From: UBA4416 sp043718985
GTDB taxonomy: Bacteria; Bacteroidota; Bacteroidia; B-17B0; Aurantibacillaceae
Assembly (NCBI GenBank): GCA_043718985.1
Contig: JAYSUQ010000044.1
Location: 1-18,589, forward strand
DNA length: 18,589 nucleotides
Direction of reading: 5' to 3'
The position numbers were made by a program, and so were the translations under genes. Of the stretch, positions 8,219 to 16,414 are shown one piece after another (the first letter of the stretch is position 1; each line of letters starts with the position of its first letter). The notes beneath the pieces were generated by a model, which did not search any database, was not told the origin of the DNA, and saw only the letters and a program-made list of their open reading frames with translations.

Positions 8219-9724
8219 TTAATGGCTTTTTAATAAAATTCTAAAAGTTGTTCCTTTATTTTCTTCGCTTTCTAAAATATAAATTTTACCGTTATGATAA
8301 TTTTCTATAATACGTTTACATAAAGATAAACCTAAGCCCCAACCTCTTTTTTTAGTGGTGTACCCAGGTTTAAAAATTTCTTTGTAATTTTTTTTAGAAA
8401 CTCCCTTTCCAGTATCCATCAAATCTATTATAACCCCTTCGGGCACTTGTTTAATAGTTACGCTAAATGCACCCTTACCATCCATCGCATCTACTGCATT
8501 TTTGCAAATGTTTTCAATAACCCATTCAAATAATGGGGTAGATAGCATAACATGTATTTCAGTATCAGGAATAGTTACAGTATAATTTACGTTTTTAGAG
8601 GTGCGTGTTTTTAGATAATCAATTGCATTTTTTACAACAACACAAATGTTTTCGTTATGTAATGTAGGTTGCGAACCAATTTTAGAAAAACGTTCGGTTA
8701 TTGTATTTAACCGCATTAGGTCTCTATTCATTTCGGTTACTATACTTTCATCTGTTCCATTTTCTTTTAAATAATCTGTCCAAGCCATTAACGATGAAAG
8801 AGGCGTACCTAATTGATGGGCTGTTTCTTTGCTCATACCAACCCATACTTGATCTTGCTCGGCTTTTCGAGCCGTGCTAAATAAAACATAAGCTATTAAT
8901 AAAAACAAACCAATAACACCAAATTGTATGTAAGGGTAATATTTTAATTGAGTGAGTAAAGGCGATTGCTCATAAAAAATATAATTTGTTGCGGCACCTT
9001 CTCCTAAATTAATTTTGATAGGTGTGTTTTGCAATTCCATTAATGCCAATGTTTTTGATAACGCTTGCTGTGTGTTGTACTTTAACGAATCTAAATTGCC
9101 AGCTGCAATAACGTTGTGTTTTGTAGAGTCGGTATAAATAACAGGCACAGCAGCGCTATTAACAGCAACTTCGGTTATAAACGATTTTATTAAATTATCA
9201 AACACAACTTTAATATCGTTAAACAACCTGCTATCTTTAAAAAACAAATAATTTTTTTTACCCTTGTAATAATCAATTACAACTGGCGGATAGGTTTGCC
9301 GCATAACCTCCAACTCTTTTTTCATAGCATCGCTATCATTTGTAATTGCCGTATCTAAATTACGACTAGCAGTAACGTTTAATAACTCATCGGTTAAAAT
9401 TACAGGCACTGTTGTGTTATCTTGCAATACTTTTAAAACAAATGTTATATCAACCAAATCGGCATTTAATTGTTGGGTTGCCGAGGCATATAATTCAGCT
9501 TTTTTTCGTTCTTCGTTTTGAAGTTTTAAAAACAAATCGTTTGTAAATTTTACAAGTTTTGCTTTACGCTGCACGGCATCGGCCCAAAGTTTTACTTTTA
9601 CACGTTCGTCATCGGCAATGCGTTTAACTAAATTATTAGTATACCATAACGATGTGAAAACAATTATAATTGCTACCAAAAATAAAACCCATTTCCAACG
9701 TTGTTTTTGTGAGTAAATATTCAT
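8219..9724 (-). CDS. Orphan membrane sensor histidine kinase
   Basis: This 501-residue protein has transmembrane helices at about residues 12-30 and 266-284. They enclose a roughly 235-residue extracytoplasmic sensor region. The cytoplasmic part has an H-box with phospho-accepting H303 (ETAHQLGTPLSSL), an N-box (N405 and N409 in ENICKNAVDAMDG), a G1 box (DTGKG, 437-441) and a G2 box (GWGLGL, 461-466). All kinase motifs are present, so it should be active. No HAMP or PAS domain is obvious. The sensor region begins with a charged helical stretch (about 31-88) followed by two similar copies of one module (106-172 and 193-261), described under findings. No response regulator is encoded nearby, so its partner is elsewhere. 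It lies 75 bases after pepT on the same strand and may be the last gene of that unit or have its own promoter. Confidence 0.93.
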   Translation of the reverse strand: MNIYSQKQRWKWVLFLVAIIIVFTSLWYTNNLVKRIADDERVKVKLWADAVQRKAKLVKFTNDLFLKLQNEERKKAELYASATQQLNADLVDITFVLKVLQDNTTVPVILTDELLNVTASRNLDTAITNDSDAMKKELEVMRQTYPPVVIDYYKGKKNYLFFKDSRLFNDIKVVFDNLIKSFITEVAVNSAAVPVIYTDSTKHNVIAAGNLDSLKYNTQQALSKTLALMELQNTPIKINLGEGAATNYIFYEQSPLLTQLKYYPYIQFGVIGLFLLIAYVLFSTARKAEQDQVWVGMSKETAHQLGTPLSSLMAWTDYLKENGTDESIVTEMNRDLMRLNTITERFSKIGSQPTLHNENICVVVKNAIDYLKTRTSKNVNYTVTIPDTEIHVMLSTPLFEWVIENICKNAVDAMDGKGAFSVTIKQVPEGVIIDLMDTGKGVSKKNYKEIFKPGYTTKKRGWGLGLSLCKRIIENYHNGKIYILESEENKGTTFRILLKSH

Positions 9725-9799
9725 AGTAATTAGTTGAGTTTTAATAAAAGGTGTTTAATATTTAACAATGTATTTGTTGTGTTTTTTTTAATTAGTAAG

Positions 9800-11047
9800 C
9801 TAACTGTTTTCTTCCCACACAGTAGCTAAATGCACAATAGTTTGGGTTGCTAATTGCATGTCTTGCACACTTACCCATTCTTGCTTGCTATGAAAAGCGT
9901 GTTCGCCTGCATAAATATTGGGGCAAGGTAAACCCATAAAAGATAAACGTGAGCCATCGGTACCACCTCTAATGCTTGATAATATTGGTGTTACGCCTGT
10001 TCGTTTTATCGCCTCTAAGGCATAATCAACAACGTGGTAGCACGTATCTAAAACATCTTTCATATTACGGTACTGTTCGGTAACCGTAAATTGATAAGTG
10101 CATTTTGTGTAGTTTGTTAAAACTAATTTTGTTATTTCCTCAAGTTCTAATTCTAAAGCCTTAAGAGTTGGCGTATCAAAAGCTCGTATAATAAATTTTA
10201 GTTCAACGGTTTCTAAGCCACCGTTAATTGATACTGGATGAATAAATGGCTCTTTATTTTCGGTAGTTTCGGGCGTTTTATGTTTGGGTATAAGATTTAT
10301 AATTTCGGATGCAATTTTTATGGAGTGTTGCATTTTGTTTTTTGCAAATCCAGGATGTGTAGAGAAACCATTTATTTTAATGCTTACACCATCGGCACTA
10401 AAGGTTTCATTTTCTATATGGCCTAAAGTTTCACCATCCATGGTATACCCAAAACTAGCCCCTAATTTTTTTATGTTTACTTTATCGGCTCCACGTCCAA
10501 TTTCTTCGTCGGGGGTAAATAAAATACGAAGTGCTCCGTGTTTTATTTCTGGGTGTTGCATTAAAAAATTGGCAGCATCCATAATTTCGGCAACCCCTGC
10601 TTTGTTATCTGCACCAAGCAAAGTTGTGCCATCTGTTGTTATAATATCGTTTCCAATTTGCATGGCCAATGCAACGTGCTCATTAAATTTTATTATTTGA
10701 GTTGTATCATTTGGTAATACAATATCGGTGCCGTTGTAATTTTTATGTATTATTGGGTTTACGTTTTCGCCACTACAATCGGGCGATGTATCCATGTGAG
10801 AGCAAAAACATATTACGGGCACTTGTTTAGTTGTGGTTGATGGAATTGTGGCGTACACATAACCATCGCTATCCATTTCTGCATCTGTAATTCCCATAGC
10901 TAATAATTCGGTAACTAATAAATTTCCCAAATTTTTTTGTTTAAATGTGCTTGGGCAAGTTGTCGATTCGGGATCGGATTGTGTATCTATTTTTGCATAA
11001 CGAATAAAACGTTCGGTAACAGTGTGTGTGTAATTTGTAAAGTTCAT
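9800..11047 (-). CDS. pepT: Peptidase T (tripeptide aminopeptidase, M20B)
   Basis: This is a 415-residue cytoplasmic dizinc peptidase that removes the N-terminal residue of tripeptides. The expected M20 metal and catalytic residues are visible: H84 and D86 in SHMDTSPD, D147 in GADNKAG, E181 (base) and E182 (ligand) in PDEEIG, D204 in TMDGE and H386 in GEHAFHSKQEW. Their spacing follows the Salmonella PepT set (H78, D140, E173/E174, D196, H379) with offsets of six to eight residues. NGFSTHPGFAKN and RGGTDGSRLSFMGLPCPN are also characteristic. The length is normal. There is no signal peptide. The start lies 6 bases after the MNT antitoxin stop. Upstream in the same unit is a PtpA-like enzyme expected to make tripeptides, which fits the role well. 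Confidence 0.97.
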   Translation of the reverse strand: MNFTNYTHTVTERFIRYAKIDTQSDPESTTCPSTFKQKNLGNLLVTELLAMGITDAEMDSDGYVYATIPSTTTKQVPVICFCSHMDTSPDCSGENVNPIIHKNYNGTDIVLPNDTTQIIKFNEHVALAMQIGNDIITTDGTTLLGADNKAGVAEIMDAANFLMQHPEIKHGALRILFTPDEEIGRGADKVNIKKLGASFGYTMDGETLGHIENETFSADGVSIKINGFSTHPGFAKNKMQHSIKIASEIINLIPKHKTPETTENKEPFIHPVSINGGLETVELKFIIRAFDTPTLKALELELEEITKLVLTNYTKCTYQFTVTEQYRNMKDVLDTCYHVVDYALEAIKRTGVTPILSSIRGGTDGSRLSFMGLPCPNIYAGEHAFHSKQEWVSVQDMQLATQTIVHLATVWEENS

Positions 11048-11053
11048 GTTTAT

Positions 11054-11368
11054 TTAATTATGAATTGTTTTTTTGTAAAACACTATTCCTATTCTATCGA
11101 TATGTTCGAGAATATCAACATTTTTTATTTGATTAAATAATGAAATATCAAATTTATAAGGTAATAGTAAATCATCTAGTTGCAATGATATTTTATTTAG
11201 AATTTCTGGCGTAACTTTATTTCCTTTTATGGTTAAATCAATATCAGAATTTGGTTTGTAATTTCCTTTAGCTCTTGATCCATAAAGCACGACCTCATCT
11301 ATTTCTTTTTTAGAAATAAAAATTGTTTTAATTTTAATAATATGTTCTAACGATAATCCGTAATTCAT
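11054..11368 (-). CDS. mntA: MNT-domain nucleotidyltransferase, antitoxin of a HEPN/MNT pair (MntA/HI0073-like)
   Basis: This is a 104-residue minimal nucleotidyltransferase. It has the exact GSX10DXD active-site motif: G30-S31, ten residues, then D42 and D44 (GSRAKGNYKPNSDIDL). A third acidic residue is D74 in YKFDIS, as in polymerase-beta fold enzymes. In characterised HEPN/MNT pairs the MNT protein is the antitoxin and silences the HEPN RNase by adding AMP units to a tyrosine next to its active site. All motifs needed for this are intact here. The ATG overlaps the HEPN gene stop by one base (TAATG), which suggests coupled translation and a fixed ratio of partners. An older reading of such pairs, from HI0073/HI0074, is a two-subunit nucleotidyltransferase. 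Confidence 0.9.
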   Translation of the reverse strand: MNYGLSLEHIIKIKTIFISKKEIDEVVLYGSRAKGNYKPNSDIDLTIKGNKVTPEILNKISLQLDDLLLPYKFDISLFNQIKNVDILEHIDRIGIVFYKKTIHN

Positions 11369-11808
11369 TACTCCTTATCAAATAATGTTTTTTGTTCTCC
11401 CAACTTCAAACTTTCCATTTTGTTTTGAAAGTCTTTAAATAATTTATAATATGAAGTGATGATTTTATTATATATCTCATGCAGCGTATCTTCATTATAC
11501 GTATGAGAAGTTTTATTTCTACTCATTATCATATCCATCCAGCCTTCTCCATCACTTATTAAATTCATTTTAAACCCTTCTCTAGTAGCATCTCTAGAGC
11601 CAGATATTGTATTGTTTCCCTGATATTCAGCATAATCTTTTATCACATTCCACGCAAGTTCATGCGTAAATTCAAAACGTTGTATAACACCTTCTTTTTC
11701 TAACTCTGTAATATCATTACTTTCTATTTTAACGCCTTCGGCTAATTTTAATATAGCTTTAGTGTAATTGCTAAATCTTTGTTCCCACCGTATATCTTTT
11801 TTATCCAT
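11368..11808 (-). CDS. hepT: HEPN-domain toxin of a HEPN/MNT pair (HepT/HI0074-like)
   Basis: This is a 146-residue, all-helical protein of the HI0074 'nucleotidyltransferase substrate-binding' group. Family signatures are FEFTHELAWNVIKDYAEYQG (about 45-64), SRDATREGFK (71-80) and DGEGWMDMIMSRNKTSHTYN (86-105). The last contains R97-X4-H102-X-Y104, the RX4HXY motif in which Arg and His form the RNase site of HepT toxins and Tyr is the residue AMPylated by the MNT antitoxin. The protein is therefore predicted to be a ribonuclease toxin held off by the following gene. It starts 2 bases after the PtpA-like stop. The toxin-first order agrees with known hepT-mntA operons. Activity as a toxin is inferred from the motif only. 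Confidence 0.9.
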   Translation of the reverse strand: MDKKDIRWEQRFSNYTKAILKLAEGVKIESNDITELEKEGVIQRFEFTHELAWNVIKDYAEYQGNNTISGSRDATREGFKMNLISDGEGWMDMIMSRNKTSHTYNEDTLHEIYNKIITSYYKLFKDFQNKMESLKLGEQKTLFDKE

Positions 11809-11810
11809 AG

Positions 11811-13952
11811 TTATAAATTATCAATAAAGTAGTTTGTTATTTTTTCCATTAAGTGAGCCCTGTCTTTACCCAACACGTTATGTTCGTGCCCTGGGTACAC
11901 ATAGTAATCTAATTGTATGCCTTTATCTACAGCCTTTTTTTGATACATCATACTGTGTTGCCAAAGCACAACAGGATCTTGTGCGCCGTGTATCATTAAT
12001 AATTTCCCTTTTAATTTATCTACATAATTTAGTAAATTATTTTTATCGTAGCCTTCTTTGTTTTCTTGTGGCGAATCCATATAACGCTCGGTATACATTA
12101 TTTCGTAGTAACTCCAATCAATAACAGGGCCGCCCGCAGCACCAACTTTAAACACATTAGGGTGCCTAGTCATAAGTGATGTTGTCATAAAACCACCAAA
12201 GCTCCAGCCGTGTACGCCAATTCTATTTGCATCTACAAAGGGTAATGTTTTTAAATAATCTACACCTTTTAATTGGTCTTCCATTTCTTTATCGCCTAAT
12301 TGGCGGTGTGTGGCTTGCGAAAAAGCTTTGCCTCTATAATCTGTTCCTCGGCCATCGAGCGTAAATACAATAAATCCTTTTTGTGCCATGTATTGATACC
12401 AAAGCTCGCCACCTGCCATCCAAGTATTAGTAACCAATTGCGAATGTGGCCCGTTATATAAATAAACTAACACTGGGTATTTTTTTGTTGAATCGAAGTT
12501 AACGGGTTTAAATAAACGACAATATAAATCGGTGCCTTCGTTGTTTTTTATCGTAAATAAATTCCAACTCCCTAATTTATATTCTTTAATAGGATTATCG
12601 GCTTTAAAAATATTTGTAGCTTTTTTTGTTACTGTGTTAATGATGTTGTATTCGCGAGGGGTTGTTGAGTTGCTAAAATTATCAATAATAAAATTTGATT
12701 TATCGTTTAATGTACATGTATGAAAACCATTGCCATAAGTTAATCGTTTTACTTCGGCTGTTTTTAAATTAACGCTATAATAGTCTTGATTTACTGGGCT
12801 TTGTTCGTTTGCATGAAAAAACAAATGTTCACCCTTTTCATCAAAGCCATTTTGTTGTTTTACTTCCCACAAGCCTTTGGTTAATTGTTTTATTAGGGTG
12901 CCATTTATATTGTATAGGTATAAATGATTGTAGCCATCTTTTCGGCTTTGCCATATAAATTGCGATGGGTTGTTTTTAACAAATAGCATTTCGTTTAAGG
13001 GCTCAGTGTATTTGTCATCTTTTTCTTGAAGCAATGTGCGCACAAATAAACCTGTTGTTGCATTATACTCGTTAAGCATCATGTGGTTTTGATTGCGGTT
13101 TAATATTGCAATGTAAATGTGTTTTTCATCAACACTCCATGCAATGTTTGTTAAGTATTGTTCTTTATCGCCTTCGGTTTTAACATAAATAGTTTTATTG
13201 TTTTTTACATCGTAAATCCCTAAAGTAACATGGTGGCTTTTATCGCCAGCCATTGGGTATTTTATGTTAGTGTTTTTTGCTGGTTTCACACTCCAATCTA
13301 CAATTGGGTAATCGTTAATCATAGTTTGATCCATACGATAAAATGCTAAGTAGTTGCCATTGGTGCTCCAAAAAGTAGCTTTGTTAATTCCAAATTCGTT
13401 TTGATGCACATTTTTACCTGTATATACAATGTCTTGCGAACCATCGGTGGTAACTTGCACATCTTTATTATTTGCATGTATATACAAATTATAATTTTTG
13501 CAATAGGTATATGCAGCAGTTACAGGTTCTTTTTCATACGATTCTAAATCTGTTGGCTCTGTTTTTTTATCGGATTCTAAAATTGTTTTTTTATCTATCA
13601 CATAAATTAACTCTTCTTTTTTATTACTTACATAAAACTCGTTAGCGTTTTTCCAAGTAATAACACCTAACGCGGTAAGAGTATCTTTATTATTTATTTT
13701 TAATGCAGTATTAATTTGTGTAAGCGATGCAGCATCAGTTATTTTACCTGTTGTGTTTTCGCCAATTTTTATGATGTTATTATCTGCAAAAGCAAACTTT
13801 GTAGTAGCAGGTATAAACGATAACCCGGTTAATCGTTTTGGCGCTAAGGTTGTTCGCCCTTTTAAAACTGCATCTTGTATAGTTAATAATTTGTTTTGTG
13901 CAATGCTTGTTGTTGCAATTACAATGCTCGATAAAATAACTAGTTTTTTCAT
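11811..13952 (-). CDS. ptpA: Prolyl tripeptidyl peptidase-like S9 serine peptidase (PtpA/DPP IV family)
   Basis: This 713-residue protein has an N-terminal signal peptide (MKKLVILSSIVIATTSIAQ). A DPP IV-type eight-bladed propeller covers roughly residues 90-460 and an alpha/beta hydrolase covers 475-713. The triad is S584 in GWSFGG, D659 in GAQDPVV and H691 in GHEHNV. These positions sit exactly 19 residues before the S603/D678/H710 triad I recall for Porphyromonas gingivalis PtpA. Many stretches resemble that enzyme, such as VHQNEFGI, LAFYRMDQ, YPMAGDKSHHVTLGIYD, QFIWQSRKDGYNHLYLY, AAGGPVIDW and MYTERYMDSPQEN. PtpA cuts Xaa-Xaa-Pro tripeptides from free N-termini outside the cytoplasm. A dipeptidyl (DPP IV) specificity remains possible. 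The ATG overlaps the helicase stop by four bases (ATGA). Confidence 0.92.
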   Translation of the reverse strand: MKKLVILSSIVIATTSIAQNKLLTIQDAVLKGRTTLAPKRLTGLSFIPATTKFAFADNNIIKIGENTTGKITDAASLTQINTALKINNKDTLTALGVITWKNANEFYVSNKKEELIYVIDKKTILESDKKTEPTDLESYEKEPVTAAYTYCKNYNLYIHANNKDVQVTTDGSQDIVYTGKNVHQNEFGINKATFWSTNGNYLAFYRMDQTMINDYPIVDWSVKPAKNTNIKYPMAGDKSHHVTLGIYDVKNNKTIYVKTEGDKEQYLTNIAWSVDEKHIYIAILNRNQNHMMLNEYNATTGLFVRTLLQEKDDKYTEPLNEMLFVKNNPSQFIWQSRKDGYNHLYLYNINGTLIKQLTKGLWEVKQQNGFDEKGEHLFFHANEQSPVNQDYYSVNLKTAEVKRLTYGNGFHTCTLNDKSNFIIDNFSNSTTPREYNIINTVTKKATNIFKADNPIKEYKLGSWNLFTIKNNEGTDLYCRLFKPVNFDSTKKYPVLVYLYNGPHSQLVTNTWMAGGELWYQYMAQKGFIVFTLDGRGTDYRGKAFSQATHRQLGDKEMEDQLKGVDYLKTLPFVDANRIGVHGWSFGGFMTTSLMTRHPNVFKVGAAGGPVIDWSYYEIMYTERYMDSPQENKEGYDKNNLLNYVDKLKGKLLMIHGAQDPVVLWQHSMMYQKKAVDKGIQLDYYVYPGHEHNVLGKDRAHLMEKITNYFIDNL

Positions 13953-15388
13953 GTGTGTAATATAACTTTTTCTTCAAAAAAATCGTCAGAAAAATTCATT
14001 AAATAAACCTTTTTGCTTGCGCGTGTAAATGCAGTATATAACCAACGAATGTATTCTGCATTTAGCATTTCTTTGGTTAAGTACCCCATATCAATAAACA
14101 CGCAAGGCCATTGCCCGCCCTGTGCTTTGTGACAAGTAACGGCATAATTAAATTTTACTTGTAACGCATTAAAATAGGGGCTTTGCCGCAAGTAATTCAT
14201 TTTACGACTTTTTATTGGTTCATCGCTCACATCATCCATAACGTTAGCAAACAATTGTTGCTGTTGCTCTTTAGTTAATGATGGCACTTCGGTTGTAATG
14301 CTATCAAGTAAAAGCGTTAAGCTAAGTTCGGGTTCGTTTTGATAATCGCAAAGTTTAACAACACATTCGGCAAAATTAAAACCATACATTTCTTTCCGTC
14401 GGGTTATTTTTTTTATTTCAAGACTATCGCCATTAGCAATAAAACCAGCTTCTGATTTTTCATCGAGCCAAAAATAATTATTTTTCACAACCATCATTAA
14501 ATCACCACTACACAAATCTTCTTCCATGTAGCGCACTCTGCCTCGCACCGCTTGGTTAAATAAATTGGCGCGTTTATTACTTCGCGTAACCAGCAACACA
14601 TCATTAAAACCATAATTGCTGTAAGCTGTATTTAGAGTATCTTCAAGCTCTTCGCCATTAAGCCTAACAACATCGGTATGTAAGCTTATTTTCGGAAAAT
14701 TGCCGTCAAAATTCTCTATGCATTGGCGCAAGTGTGTTGCATTTTTTAAAATTCCACTGGCATCTTCTTGCCTTGCAACCTGTTTTAACTCTACATGGTT
14801 TACTAGTAAATTGTAACTTGCTTTAATGTATTCTATATTTAAAGCAGGGCTTTCGCTACTACCAATTGGTGGTAGTTGCGCTGTATCTCCAACCAAAATT
14901 AATTTACAATTTGTGCCGCTAAATACGTATTCAAATAAACTTTCGAGCAGGCTATGGTAAACCGAGTTAGAGCTTGGGTTATCTAAACCAATCATTGAGG
15001 CCTCATCTACAATAAAAATGGTGTTGGTGTGTTTGTTTTGTGCAAGTGCAAATGCAACGCCCCCATCGTGCGTTGGTATTTTTATAAATATTTTTTTATG
15101 TATTGTTTGTGCGGGCCTTTGCGAGTAATTTGATAATACTTTTGCTGCCCTTCCTGTTGGAGCTAACAAAACACTTTTCCATTTAAAACTTGGTAATGTT
15201 TTTGCTAATGCACCAATCATGTTTGTTTTGCCTGTGCCTGCATAGCCTTTTAAAATAAAAATTTCGCGCTCGTTTTGGTTGCTAATAAAATTGGCTAGCA
15301 ATTGTATTAGATTGCTTTGATTGGCATTTGGTGTAAATGGCAAACAACTTAAAAATATTGAAACAAAATTTTGTGGTGTATAACTCAA
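13949..15388 (-). CDS. RecD-like superfamily 1 DNA helicase (AAA ATPase)
   Basis: This 479-residue cytoplasmic protein has a full set of SF1B helicase motifs. They are Walker A GYAGTGKT (48-55), motif Ia LAPTGRAAKVL (75-85), motif II VDEAS (127-131), motif III LVGDTAQLPPIG (165-176), motif IV near VTRSNKRANLFN (267-278), motif V TCHKAQGGQW (418-427) and motif VI LYTAFTRASKKVYL (450-463). The spacing resembles short RecD2/Dda-type enzymes with a UvrD_C_2 domain. It lacks the long N-terminal extension of RecD2 and the nuclease domain of RecB. It is widespread in Bacteroidota as a stand-alone gene. A role in DNA repair or in processing stalled forks is inferred from the family. It is the first gene of the unit that continues into ptpA. 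Confidence 0.92.
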   Translation of the reverse strand: MSYTPQNFVSIFLSCLPFTPNANQSNLIQLLANFISNQNEREIFILKGYAGTGKTNMIGALAKTLPSFKWKSVLLAPTGRAAKVLSNYSQRPAQTIHKKIFIKIPTHDGGVAFALAQNKHTNTIFIVDEASMIGLDNPSSNSVYHSLLESLFEYVFSGTNCKLILVGDTAQLPPIGSSESPALNIEYIKASYNLLVNHVELKQVARQEDASGILKNATHLRQCIENFDGNFPKISLHTDVVRLNGEELEDTLNTAYSNYGFNDVLLVTRSNKRANLFNQAVRGRVRYMEEDLCSGDLMMVVKNNYFWLDEKSEAGFIANGDSLEIKKITRRKEMYGFNFAECVVKLCDYQNEPELSLTLLLDSITTEVPSLTKEQQQQLFANVMDDVSDEPIKSRKMNYLRQSPYFNALQVKFNYAVTCHKAQGGQWPCVFIDMGYLTKEMLNAEYIRWLYTAFTRASKKVYLMNFSDDFFEEKVILHT

Positions 15389-15457
15389 GGTTTAATTTTT
15401 ATTAAATATTGCTTGTATTAAAAAATAATGGGCTTGTTTTTAGTGTGTAGCTTTTAA

Positions 15458-16414
15458 TTAAAAATCAAATACTGGGCATTGCGCTACATTGTGTTTGCTT
15501 TTTACATCAAGCAACTCATTAAACAATGGTGTTAAACCAAGCATTATTTCGTAAGTATGTGGTGCTTTTGCATTTATTTTATTTACCGAGTAATCGTATG
15601 CTAAACCAATGGTTAAATTTTTTAACATGCGAACCTGTAATATACCCGATACAAAACTTTTGTTACGAATGCTCGAGCCTATTCCAATTCGTTTGTATAA
15701 ATAAACCATTAAATTAATTTCGGCACTTGGTATAAATGTAAACGATGAGTGTACGTTTAATGCTGGCACAAAAACAATGTTGTTGTTTAATTTAAATTTA
15801 CTACTAACAGTTGCATAAATTTGTGGGGTTAAAATAGATTTGTTTCCTATTTGTTTATCGCCTTGCGTTTGCCTGTTTTTATAAAATTGAAACAGTGCAA
15901 TGTCATAAATCATTTTACGGGTTTTAAATCTTAAGCCTGGTACAAAATCGGGATAGGTTGTAATTAAATTTGAACTTTTTTTAGTTATTGGATCGTTAAC
16001 ATCGATGGCACTTTTTGCAAATCCAAATTGCCGCATGCCAACCCTTAAGCCAAACGATAAAACATATTCGTGAAACAAAGGTAAATGAAGTGCGTAGCTT
16101 GCATATAAGCTTGTGTTTTGAAAAATACCAGCAATATCTTGCGATACATAAGCACCTATATTATGCCAACGTTTATAGCTTCGGGTAGGTTTTATGGTGT
16201 AGTTACCACTAAAAAAATTGGTGTGTGGCGCGCCTTCAAATCCTACCCACTGTTGCCTTACACCACTTATTAATTCAAACCCTGCATTTATATTACTACC
16301 CGAGTTTGAAGGGTTATAGCCCGATTTATTAAAAGTAAACTGAGTAAACTGAGGTGTTTGTTGCGCAAGTAAAGTAAAACAAAAACAAATATGTAATAAA
16401 AAATATTTCATCAT
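15458..16414 (-). CDS. PorP/SprF family type IX secretion outer-membrane protein
   Basis: This 318-residue protein has a signal peptide ending near CFTLLAQQ. The mature start TPQFTQFTFNKSGYNPSNSG matches the PorP/SprF opening (a Q-x-x-QF/Y-x-N-x-x-x-x-NP-type motif). GVRQQWVGFEGAPHTNFFSG (about 50-69) is the family hallmark. The remainder consists of amphipathic strands of a 14-strand-type outer-membrane barrel (SFGLRVGMRQF, FVPGLRF, YEIMLGLTPLF). PorP-like proteins help T9SS deliver or retain type B sorting-domain cargo at the surface; SprF does so for SprB in Flavobacterium. The ATG overlaps the stop of the type B cargo gene by four bases (ATGA), which fits that pairing. Several copies usually exist per genome, so this is more likely a cargo-specific paralogue than the core PorP. 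Confidence 0.94.
   Translation of the reverse strand: MMKYFLLHICFCFTLLAQQTPQFTQFTFNKSGYNPSNSGSNINAGFELISGVRQQWVGFEGAPHTNFFSGNYTIKPTRSYKRWHNIGAYVSQDIAGIFQNTSLYASYALHLPLFHEYVLSFGLRVGMRQFGFAKSAIDVNDPITKKSSNLITTYPDFVPGLRFKTRKMIYDIALFQFYKNRQTQGDKQIGNKSILTPQIYATVSSKFKLNNNIVFVPALNVHSSFTFIPSAEINLMVYLYKRIGIGSSIRNKSFVSGILQVRMLKNLTIGLAYDYSVNKINAKAPHTYEIMLGLTPLFNELLDVKSKHNVAQCPVFDF

Noticed and set aside
10284..10700. A 138-codon plus-strand open frame opposite pepT
   Set aside because: It lies wholly inside the well-supported pepT gene on the other strand, has no recognisable domain, and its composition reads as the complement of pepT codons.
11048..11810. Composition evidence for recent transfer of the HEPN/MNT pair
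   Set aside because: By eye the pair looks slightly richer in AGA, ATA and GGA codons than its neighbours, but glycine and asparagine codons are mixed and the genes are too short to judge without counting.
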